In this document: in pieces, positions 7,282 to 13,068 of the stretch | Position numbering within the stretch: the stretch's first letter is position 1 | Layout: every line of letters begins with the position of its first letter | From: Solirubrobacteraceae bacterium | Lineage (GTDB): Bacteria; Actinomycetota; Thermoleophilia; Solirubrobacterales; Solirubrobacteraceae | NCBI GenBank assembly: GCA_030038955.1 | Contig: JASHQV010000181.1 | Span: 1 to 14,014 of the forward strand | Length of the DNA: 14,014 nt | Reading direction: 5' to 3' | The notes under the pieces: generated by a model | Seen by the model: the letters and a program-made list of their open reading frames with translations, nothing else | Told to the model about the DNA's origin: nothing | Databases searched by the model: none | Made by a program: the position numbers and the translations under genes

Positions 7282-7305
7282 GACGTAGGCATGCATGGCT
7301 ACGTC
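7282..7305. promoter_or_regulatory. 24-bp near-perfect palindrome centred on ATGCAT
   Basis: Arms GACGTAG (7282-7288) and CTACGTC (7299-7305) flank a symmetric centre, C-ATGCAT-G. Only one base pair of the twelve (7289/7298) breaks the symmetry. It lies 57 bases upstream of the likely start of the histidine kinase. A dimeric regulator site is the simplest reading. Its presence also argues that 7261-7362 is leader rather than coding sequence. Confidence 0.5.
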
Positions 7306-7362
7306 CGAGCGGTGCGCTTGGGCTGGCGCCCGAACAACGACCACAGCGGTGCTGAGGCCGCA

Positions 7363-8790
7363 ATGATGACTGGCGACTTCGGTCCGCGTTCATGGGCTGG
7401 CGCTCTGCTGCGCCCGTCGTGGCTCCTCGCTCTCGTGGTCGGTGTCGCGGCAATCGTCGCGGTCGGATTCGTTCACCCGGTGGCGTACTACCTGCCGACG
7501 CTGCGCGCCACCGCCGAGTCCGTGATGATGCTGCTGGTACTGACGGCGGCGTGGCTAGCACGAGGCTATTTCGTTCACAGTCGACGCCTGCGCGACCTAC
7601 TTCTGATGAGCGCGATCGTGACGTTGGCGCTCGTCGAGCTCGTTTCCAACACGCTCCCAACGGCGCTGAACATGCATGTCGTCAGCAGCTTCGCGGCAGT
7701 GGGTGAGTTTGGCCAGCTCGTCGTCGCAGCGCTGTTCACCGCTGTTGCCCTAACTCCCTCGTCGATCCTGATCGGCGGCGGTCGTCGTCCGGTCGCGATC
7801 AGCGTCACCTGCAGCGTCGCCTGCGTCGGTCTGGTTGAGATCGCCGGACTGCTGCTCAGCGCCCACCTTCTGATCGCATCTAACCACCCAGCGACTGGAC
7901 TCGGCAGCGCGCTGCACGATCCGCTCAACTTCACACTGTTGCTCTCCGCTGCGGGACTGTTTGCGTACGCAGGAACCGAGTTCGCACGCCAGGAAAAGCT
8001 CAACAGCGGCAGCGCCAACGGTGGTAGCACGCTGACGCTGCTCGCCGGGGCGGCGACGCTGCTCGCCGGCTCTCGCCTCTACTCCCTGGCCCTGCCAGTG
8101 GTGACACCAGGGACGATCACTGGGCGCGATGGCCTTCGTCTGATCGCGTTCGCCTTCGTTTTGGCGGCAACGCTGCGACAGGATCGGGCGCTGCGCTCTA
8201 CCGCGATCCGTGCCGCGGCGACTGCCGAGCGCCGGCGAGTGGCCGAGGATCTCCACGACGGGCTCGCGCAGGATCTCGCGTTCATCGCTTCCTTCGGGGG
8301 GCGAATCGCCGGCGAGCTGGGCGACGAACATCCCGTGGCGATCGCAGCACGTCGCGCTCTCGCTGTCTCACGTGGCGCGATCAGTGAGCTCTCAGAGCTG
8401 AACGCCGCAAGTTCGCGTGAAGCGTTCGAGTCGATCGCCCACGAGTCACGCGAGCGCTTCAAGATCGCGATCGCGGTCGACGCTCAACCTGATGCCGAGC
8501 TCGCTCCCGGTGCGCGCAAGCACGTCGCCAGGATCGTACGGGAGGCGATCGCCAACGCGGCGCGACACGGGGGCGCCGAGACCGTTGCCGTAACCCTGAG
8601 GCGCACCGCCTCCGGCGTTGCGCTGCGAATCTGTGATGACGGCTGTGGGATTCCCGACGCGGCGGTGGAAGGGCTGACCGGGGGCCTTGGTTTGCGCAGC
8701 ATGCACGACCGGGCAGCTGCACTCGGCGGCGATCTGACCGTACGCCAGCGGAAGGCCGGCGGCACCGAACTGAGGCTGCTGCTCCCGTGA
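7363..8790 (+). CDS. Membrane sensor histidine kinase, NarL-partner (HisKA_3) type
   Basis: About 475 residues. The first 270 hold roughly eight hydrophobic segments (the first is WLLALVVGVAAIVAVGF) and no obvious extracellular sensor domain, so the signal may be sensed in the membrane. The dimerisation/phosphoacceptor box ERRRVAEDLHDGLAQDL carries His298. The ATPase domain follows with the N-box REAIANAARHGG (N398), G1 DDGCGIPD (425-432) and G2 GGLGLRSMHDRA (from 440). The kinase should autophosphorylate and pass phosphate to a NarL-type regulator. The frame is open back to 7030, but upstream codons cross palindromes and do not resemble the family. ATG 7363 has GAGG five bases before it, while ATG 7261 is the main alternative. 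The adjacent downstream regulator lacks the phosphoacceptor, so the likely partner is the regulator encoded at 9868-10503. Family is secure; the start is uncertain. Confidence 0.88.
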   Translation: MMTGDFGPRSWAGALLRPSWLLALVVGVAAIVAVGFVHPVAYYLPTLRATAESVMMLLVLTAAWLARGYFVHSRRLRDLLLMSAIVTLALVELVSNTLPTALNMHVVSSFAAVGEFGQLVVAALFTAVALTPSSILIGGGRRPVAISVTCSVACVGLVEIAGLLLSAHLLIASNHPATGLGSALHDPLNFTLLLSAAGLFAYAGTEFARQEKLNSGSANGGSTLTLLAGAATLLAGSRLYSLALPVVTPGTITGRDGLRLIAFAFVLAATLRQDRALRSTAIRAAATAERRRVAEDLHDGLAQDLAFIASFGGRIAGELGDEHPVAIAARRALAVSRGAISELSELNAASSREAFESIAHESRERFKIAIAVDAQPDAELAPGARKHVARIVREAIANAARHGGAETVAVTLRRTASGVALRICDDGCGIPDAAVEGLTGGLGLRSMHDRAAALGGDLTVRQRKAGGTELRLLLP

Positions 8791-8820
8791 TGCGGGTGCC
8801 GCTTCCGTGATGCGGCTGAT
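8781..8820. repeat. 20-bp tandem duplication at the kinase/regulator junction
   Basis: Units 8781-8800 and 8801-8820 match at 16 of 20 positions, sharing CCGTGATGCGG. The first copy contains the kinase stop TGA (8788-8790) and an ATG overlapping it; the second contains the regulator start ATG (8810-8812) in the same TGATG context. Confidence 0.85.
8790..8810 (+). other. Six-codon minicistron MRVPLP linking kinase and regulator genes
   Basis: ATG 8790 shares its A with the kinase TGA stop. The frame reads six codons and ends at TGA 8808-8810, whose A begins the regulator ATG. Ribosomes finishing the kinase could reinitiate here and again at the regulator, keeping translational coupling after the duplication. 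This is read directly from the bases; translation is inferred. Confidence 0.4.
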
Positions 8821-9412
8821 CAGGCTCCTAGTTGCAGACCATGCGCCTGTGCGCGCTGGAGTTCGCATGAGCCTGCGCGACGGCATGGTGATTTGCGCCG
8901 AAGCCGACGACGCCTCACATGCGATCCGCGCCGCCAAGCATGTGCAGCCGGACGTCTGCCTCGTCGGACGTGAGATCCGGGGAGGCGGAATCGCCGCTGT
9001 CCGCGGGATCTGCCGCGCCGCTCCTCGGGCACGAGTTGTGGTGCTCGCTCAGATATACGACGCGGACGACCTGCTCGATGCGGTCCGTGCGGGAGCGATC
9101 GGCTACATCCCGGGTGGAATCGACCCGGCCCGCCTGCATCGAATCGTCGACGCAGTCGCCGCTGAGGAGGCGGTGATTCCCCGCGCTCTCGTCCTCGACC
9201 TGTTGATGGAGTTGCGTACTGGCGGCGCCAGCTCCGACGCGCTCACCGGCCGAGAGGCCCAAGTCCTCGGCATGTTGCGCCGCGGTCACACGACGGCGAC
9301 GATCGCCGATCGGCTAGAGATTGCTCCGGTCACCGTGCGCCGCCACATCTCCGACGTCGTCAAGAAGCTTGGCGTCGAGGACCGCTCGGCGCTGATCGGC
9401 GCGAGCAGCTGA
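8810..9412 (+). CDS. NarL-like regulator with degenerate (phosphorylation-deficient) receiver
   Basis: The 200-residue protein has the receiver-plus-LuxR-HTH layout of NarL/FixJ regulators. The receiver keeps the fold pattern, but its active site is gone. The phosphoacceptor position in PDVCLVGRE is Gly (G53). The acidic pair reads Ala-Asp (A9-D10). The switch Thr is Ala (A80 in VVVLAQIYD). The conserved Lys is Gly (G102 in GYIPGG). The DNA-binding part is intact: LTGREAQVLGMLRRGHTTATIADRL and PVTVRRHISDVVKKLGV (about 145-190). It therefore probably binds DNA independently of phosphorylation, or responds to a ligand or partner. It is translationally linked to the kinase through overlapping TGATG signals; GTG 8807 is an alternative start. 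It may be a constitutive or antagonistic partner of the canonical regulator at 9868-10503. Confidence 0.85.
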   Translation: MRLIRLLVADHAPVRAGVRMSLRDGMVICAEADDASHAIRAAKHVQPDVCLVGREIRGGGIAAVRGICRAAPRARVVVLAQIYDADDLLDAVRAGAIGYIPGGIDPARLHRIVDAVAAEEAVIPRALVLDLLMELRTGGASSDALTGREAQVLGMLRRGHTTATIADRLEIAPVTVRRHISDVVKKLGVEDRSALIGASS

Positions 9413-9439
9413 GCCCGGCCTGGGCAACGTTGACGATCG

Positions 9440-9462
9440 CGGCGGCCTCGTGCTCGCCGCCG
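9440..9462 (+). terminator. Weak candidate terminator after the pseudo-receiver gene
   Basis: A stem CGGCGGC (9440-9446) and GCCGCCG (9456-9462) with a nine-base loop begins 28 bases after the regulator stop. No T-run follows, so termination is uncertain. It lies in the 177-bp gap 9413-9589. Confidence 0.3.
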
Positions 9463-9538
9463 TCCACAACGTTCGGTTATAGCCCTACCGGCCGCGCGCG
9501 TCGGAGTGCACCGAGTTTGAACGGTGACGGGCCATCCG

Positions 9539-9567
9539 GATCATTGATGATCAGCTGGCCTGCCAGC
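9539..9567. promoter_or_regulatory. Two adjacent 14-bp dyads upstream of the small gene
   Basis: GATCAT-TG-ATGATC (9539-9552) and GCTGGC-CT-GCCAGC (9554-9567) lie one base apart and share a 6-2-6 architecture. They end 22 bases before the start of the small gene. They could be operator sites; the sequences are unrelated to each other and to the other dyads. Confidence 0.35.
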
Positions 9568-9589
9568 AGGATCCGCTGTTCGAACCGCG

Positions 9590-9895
9590 ATGCACGATCC
9601 GCGCCACCTGCCAGCTTCCGATCACCTCTATGCCGCGCTCGAGGCGAGCTACGACACGCTGATCTGCTTGCAGATGATCCGCGCACTCGCGCCCGACGAG
9701 CGTCGCGTCGAGCGACAGGTCACCCAAGCGATCGAGTCGCTCCGACGCGCGATCGCGGAGATCGCGGAGCTTCGCGAGGCCCAGCAGGAACGACAGACCG
9801 CGGTGACATGCGGCTTCGTGATCGAGACCGTCTCAGCGATGGACGCCGACGCCGGACTCAGGGCGGCTCAGTCGAAACCGCGGCGTACCGCGTAG
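9590..9895 (+). CDS. Small, mostly helical protein of unknown function
   Basis: I do not recognise this 101-residue protein. It is predicted to be largely helical: DHLYAALEASYDTLICLQMI (11-30), then a long charged amphipathic helix from about 36 to 68 that could form a coiled coil or helical hairpin. It has no signal peptide or membrane segment. G/C-rich third positions and coherent amphipathic character support coding. There is no clear ribosome-binding site before ATG 9590. Its last 28 bases overlap antisense the 3' end of the response regulator gene. Lying between two regulators and a kinase, it could be a partner of one of them, but that is context only. Confidence 0.55.
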   Translation: MHDPRHLPASDHLYAALEASYDTLICLQMIRALAPDERRVERQVTQAIESLRRAIAEIAELREAQQERQTAVTCGFVIETVSAMDADAGLRAAQSKPRRTA

Positions 9896-10503
9896 ATGGC
9901 CGCTTGGATGCGGCTCGGAACCCCGAGCTTGGCGAGGATGCTCGAGACGTGGTTCTTTGCCGTGCGAGGGCTGATGTTCAACGTCTCGGCGATCTCGGCG
10001 TTCTCCATCCCGCGCGCGATCAGACGCAGGACGTCGAGCTCGCGCGGCGACAGTTGGGCGACCCCATCTTCGTCGGCTGCCTGCTCGTGCTCCGCCTGAC
10101 GGATGCGCCCGAGCACCACCTCGGCGGCGCGCGGCGACAGCCATGCGGCGCCCTGGACGGCCGCTCGGATCGCGGTGATGATCTCATCGATCGGCGCGTC
10201 CTTGGCGAGGTACCCACATGCTCCGGCCTGGACCGCCCCTGCGACGTCGTCGTCCTCGGAGAGGACCGTGAGCGCGATCACGCGCATGGAGGGATCGCGC
10301 TCGACGATCGTTCGCGCCGCCGCTGCGCCCCCAAGGTCGGGCATCCTCAGGTCCATCAGCACAACGTCGGGGTGAAGCTCAGCTGCGAGTCGCACGCCCG
10401 CGCGTCCACCCGACGCCTGCGCGATCACCTCGATGTCGGGCTCCAGCGCCAGCAGCGACGCGAGCCCCGTGCGGAACAGGTCATGGTCATCGACGACCAG
10501 CAC
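9868..10503 (-). CDS. NarL/FixJ-family response regulator with canonical receiver
   Basis: The receiver has all expected residues, numbered from GTG 10503: acidic pair D5-D6 (VVDDHDLF), phosphoacceptor D51 (VLMDLRMP), switch T79 (VIALTVLS) and K101 (GYLAKD). A LuxR-type HTH follows (about 151-200): LSPRELDVLRLIARGMENAEIAETLNIS and RTAKNHVSSILAKLGV. It is the plausible phosphotransfer partner of the kinase at 7363-8790. The start is a problem. The frame is open to TTG 10698, but that extension crosses a candidate promoter and a perfect dyad and looks non-coding. GTG 10503 removes the first residues of beta strand 1. The more natural ATG 10535, with GGGAA seven bases upstream, is out of frame by one base. 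Expression is probably controlled by the dyad at 10617-10638. Function is secure; the N-terminus is not. Confidence 0.88.
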   Translation of the reverse strand: MLVVDDHDLFRTGLASLLALEPDIEVIAQASGGRAGVRLAAELHPDVVLMDLRMPDLGGAAAARTIVERDPSMRVIALTVLSEDDDVAGAVQAGACGYLAKDAPIDEIITAIRAAVQGAAWLSPRAAEVVLGRIRQAEHEQAADEDGVAQLSPRELDVLRLIARGMENAEIAETLNISPRTAKNHVSSILAKLGVPSRIQAAIYAVRRGFD

Positions 10504-10609
10504 GCGAATCGTCGCCTGCTGCTGCCCACGTTCATGAGTCGGTTCCCGGTACGTTTCTCTGAGCCCCCGGCTTCTAGCACCTCGCGGCGATCCGAAGCCG
10601 ACCGACGCG

Positions 10610-10638
10610 ATTGTAGCTCGTTCAGGCCGCTGAACGAG
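10610..10638 (-). promoter_or_regulatory. Candidate promoter and operator of the response regulator gene
   Basis: On the minus strand a TACAAT -10-like hexamer (10615-10610) directly follows a perfect 9-bp dyad CTCGTTCAG (10617-10625), N4, CTGAACGAG (10630-10638). The dyad covers the spacer and -35 position, where no good -35 hexamer is seen, so bound protein would block or replace -35 contact. Its core CGTTCA-N6-TGAACG (10619-10636) is the same as at 7155-7172. Confidence 0.5.
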
Positions 10639-10643
10639 GCTTT

Positions 10644-10656
10644 GGGCGTGACGCCC
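10644..10656. promoter_or_regulatory. 13-bp palindrome GGGCGT-G-ACGCCC
   Basis: Perfect 6-bp arms about one base centre, placed between the response regulator promoter and the sugar aminotransferase gene. It could be an operator for either divergent gene. The rest of 10504-10719 shows no coding evidence. A CATAAA (10682-10687) could be a -10 for the plus strand without a clear -35. Confidence 0.3.
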
Positions 10657-10719
10657 TATTCCCGGCCGACCGGTGCGGTGCCATAAATCTTCTTGCAAGG
10701 ATCACACGAGGGGGCATAG

Positions 10720-11910
10720 GTGGAATTAGCAACAGCAGCTGCGTGGGTCGAGCCGGTTGATCTGAATCGGCGCCAGCAGCTGCCAGTGCGGCTCGTCGCG
10801 CTCGAGCGCCAGCACGCACCAATTGAACACAAGCTGCACGGTGCGTTCGTCCGACTGCTGCGCTCGAGCGCATTCACGCTCGGCGTCGAGGTCGAGCGCT
10901 TCGAGGAGGAGTTCGCCGCCTACTGTGAGGTGGGACATTGCGTCGGAGTCGCATCCGGCACGGCAGCCCTTGGCTTGATCCTGGAGGCGCATGGGATCGG
11001 TCCGGGCGACGAGGTGATCGTGCCGGCCCACACCTTCATCGCGTCGGCGCTGGCCGTTGCCCACGTCGGCGCGAAGCCGGTGCTATGCGATGTCGACGAG
11101 GGGACGGGCTTGATCGACCCGGACGCAGCCCGCGCTGCAGTCGGCCCGCGCACGGCCGCGATCATCGCGGTTCACCTCTACGGCCAGGCCTGCGACATGG
11201 ACGCGATCAATGAGCTTGCGCGGCCACACGGTCTCGCCGTCGTCGAGGATGCCGCCCAGGCACATGGCGCTTGCTACCAAGGTCGTCGGGTTGGATCGCT
11301 GGGCGCCGCGGCGGCATTCTCGTTCTACCCCAGCAAGAACCTCGGTGCGCTGGGCGACGGTGGCGCCGTGTGCACCAATGACGAGGTGCTCGCGGGTCGG
11401 CTCCGCCGCCTGCGCAACCTCGGTCAGCGAACCAAGGGAGAGCACGTCGAGCTGGGGTACAACGAACGGCTCGATGCGCTTCAGGCGGCGTTGTTGCGCG
11501 TCAAGCTTCCGCATCTCGACGATTGGAACGACGCGCGCCGTGCGCACGCCGCGCGCTTCCGCACGCTGCTTCCGAGTGAGGCGCGAATCGTCGAGGAGCG
11601 GCCCGAGAGTCCCTCGATCCACCACCTGTTCCCGGTTCGCTTCCAGCACCGCGACGCCGTCGCCGCCGTGCTGCGGACCCATGGGATCGAGACTGGTGTC
11701 CACTACACGCCGGCGGTGCATCAGCACCGCGCCTGGCGCGCAGATCAGCTGCTTTGCGGCGAGCTGCCGAACGCCGAGGCGTGGGCGGCTGAGGAGCTTT
11801 CTCTGCCGATGCATCCGGGCCTGCTTGCGGAGGAGATCGAGCGTGTGGCGGAGGCAGTCGACGCCGCGGTGGCGCATGGCGTCCATGCCTCGGAGACAGT
11901 CTCATGCTGA
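10720..11910 (+). CDS. DegT/DnrJ/EryC1-family sugar aminotransferase
   Basis: This 396-residue PLP enzyme converts a keto-sugar nucleotide to an amino sugar. Family landmarks are ASGTAAL (78-84), PAHTFIASALAV (102-113), Asp177 in VVEDAAQAHGA contacting the cofactor, and Schiff-base K206 in FYPSKNLGALGDGGAV. The C-terminal region holds HHLFPVRF and the GIETGVHYTPAVHQH motif. Start GTG 10720 is strongly supported by GAGGGGG (10708-10714) five bases upstream. It overlaps the downstream Gfo/Idh/MocA dehydrogenase gene by 7 bp, so the two are co-translated. Such pairs, as WlbA and WbpE in other bacteria, oxidise a UDP-sugar at C3 and then aminate it to build 3-amino sugars for surface polysaccharide. 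No acetyltransferase or glycosyltransferase of that route adjoins. Family is certain; the sugar is inferred. Confidence 0.93.
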   Translation: MELATAAAWVEPVDLNRRQQLPVRLVALERQHAPIEHKLHGAFVRLLRSSAFTLGVEVERFEEEFAAYCEVGHCVGVASGTAALGLILEAHGIGPGDEVIVPAHTFIASALAVAHVGAKPVLCDVDEGTGLIDPDAARAAVGPRTAAIIAVHLYGQACDMDAINELARPHGLAVVEDAAQAHGACYQGRRVGSLGAAAAFSFYPSKNLGALGDGGAVCTNDEVLAGRLRRLRNLGQRTKGEHVELGYNERLDALQAALLRVKLPHLDDWNDARRAHAARFRTLLPSEARIVEERPESPSIHHLFPVRFQHRDAVAAVLRTHGIETGVHYTPAVHQHRAWRADQLLCGELPNAEAWAAEELSLPMHPGLLAEEIERVAEAVDAAVAHGVHASETVSC

Positions 11911-13010
11911 AGGCAACCCCTGCGTCGATCGACGGCCCCCGTGACGCAGTGGATCCGGTGGGGGTCGCCGTGGTTGGACTGGGGTACTGGGGGCCCAACC
12001 TGCTGCGTGTGCTGGCCGACAAGCAGGACGCTCAGGTGCGATGGATCTGTGATCTCGATCACGAGCGTCTGGAGAAGTATGGCCGTCGCTATCCGACGGC
12101 ACAGGTGACCAGCCAGCTCGAGCGTGTGATCGCCGACCCCGACGTCGAGGCGGTGATCATCGCAACACCCGTGCATACCCACTATGACCTGGCGGCGCGG
12201 ACGCTGGAGGCCGGGAAGCACGCATTCGTGGAGAAGCCGCTGGCACCTTCCAGCGAGCTCGCCGACGAGCTCGCCGAGCTCGCCAGCGAACGGCAGCGTG
12301 TGCTGATGTGCGGGCACACCTTCATCTACAGCCCCCCGGTCCGCACCGTCAAGCGGATGCTCGAGGCGGGAACGCTCGGGGACATCTACTTCATCTCGTC
12401 GAGCCGGGTGAATCTGGGCCTCCATCAACGCGACGTGAGCGTGATCTGGGACCTAGGACCGCACGACTTCTCCATCCTCATCTACTGGCTCAGCGAGATC
12501 CCGACGAGTGTCCGCGCGGCTGGGCGGGACTCGATCGTCAAGGGGATCGCGGACGTGGCCTTCGTAAGCCTGACGTTCGCTTCGGGGATCATCGCCAATG
12601 TGGAGCTCAGCTGGCTTGCGCCTACCAAGCTGCGGCGGACCGTGCTCGTCGGCAGCGAGCGAATGGTGATCTACGACGATGGCGCCAGTGAACCGGTCCG
12701 CCTGTTTGATCGCGGCGTGGTCTACAGGGATCCCGAGACGTTCGGCGAGTACCACCTGTCGTACCGCAGCGGGGATATCCTCTCGCCGACGATCGAGTCC
12801 TACGAGCCGCTCGGGCTGGAGCTCGGCGACTTCCTTGCCGCGATCCGCGCCGGACAGGAAATGAGATTCCACACCGCGCTGGCGCGGGCCGTCGTACGAA
12901 TCGTCGAGGCAGCTGACCTATCACTGCGCAACGGAGGCCAGGAGGTGCCGCTCGACTACGCCGAGATCGGCGCGCAGCTGGCTTCGCGTCGGCAGCTCGC
13001 GCTCGCGTAG
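11904..13010 (+). CDS. Gfo/Idh/MocA-family NAD(P)-dependent sugar dehydrogenase
   Basis: The 368-residue protein begins its Rossmann fold with VAVVGLGYWGPNLLR (21-35) and carries the family motif EKPLA (110-114) and the catalytic-region motif WDLGPHDFSI (182-191). The HTFIYSPPVR and SRVNLGLHQ stretches resemble dehydrogenases found in glycan clusters beside DegT aminotransferases. It likely oxidises a nucleotide sugar to the 3-keto form, the substrate of the upstream aminotransferase. ATG 11904 has GGAGA (11892-11896) seven bases before it and overlaps the aminotransferase stop (ATGCTGA), a clear coupled operon. An N-terminal extension of about 18 residues precedes the first strand. The helix at 118-128 is encoded by three copies of GAGCTCGCC (12255-12284), a harmless internal repeat. 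The gene is convergent with the mutase gene, 58 bp away. Confidence 0.92.
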   Translation: MLKATPASIDGPRDAVDPVGVAVVGLGYWGPNLLRVLADKQDAQVRWICDLDHERLEKYGRRYPTAQVTSQLERVIADPDVEAVIIATPVHTHYDLAARTLEAGKHAFVEKPLAPSSELADELAELASERQRVLMCGHTFIYSPPVRTVKRMLEAGTLGDIYFISSSRVNLGLHQRDVSVIWDLGPHDFSILIYWLSEIPTSVRAAGRDSIVKGIADVAFVSLTFASGIIANVELSWLAPTKLRRTVLVGSERMVIYDDGASEPVRLFDRGVVYRDPETFGEYHLSYRSGDILSPTIESYEPLGLELGDFLAAIRAGQEMRFHTALARAVVRIVEAADLSLRNGGQEVPLDYAEIGAQLASRRQLALA

Positions 13011-13068
13011 CACGCACCTCGAGCCACCTCCCGAGGCAGCTGCCGCCTGACCCTGGACGTCAGTTGAC

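Noticed and set aside
7030..7362. 111-residue N-terminal extension of the histidine kinase
   Set aside because: The region carries several palindromes and promoter-like elements, and its translation has no kinase-like or membrane character. ATG 7261 remains possible but the rest is very unlikely.
9430..10686. 418-codon open frame on the plus strand
   Set aside because: It runs antisense through the response regulator, whose receiver and HTH motifs are unmistakable. Its translation is Arg/Asp-rich without domain features, as expected for an antisense shadow in high-GC DNA.
11083..11886. 267-codon minus-strand frame
   Set aside because: Antisense to the DegT aminotransferase, which has all family motifs; no recognisable domain in the shadow frame.
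12255..12284. Triple GAGCTCGCC repeat
   Set aside because: It is in frame inside the dehydrogenase and simply encodes an ELADELAELA helix with the usual codons.
13035..13044. GGCAGCTGCC palindrome between dehydrogenase and mutase as a terminator
   Set aside because: It has no loop and no T-run; a 10-bp self-complementary word is common in high-GC DNA.
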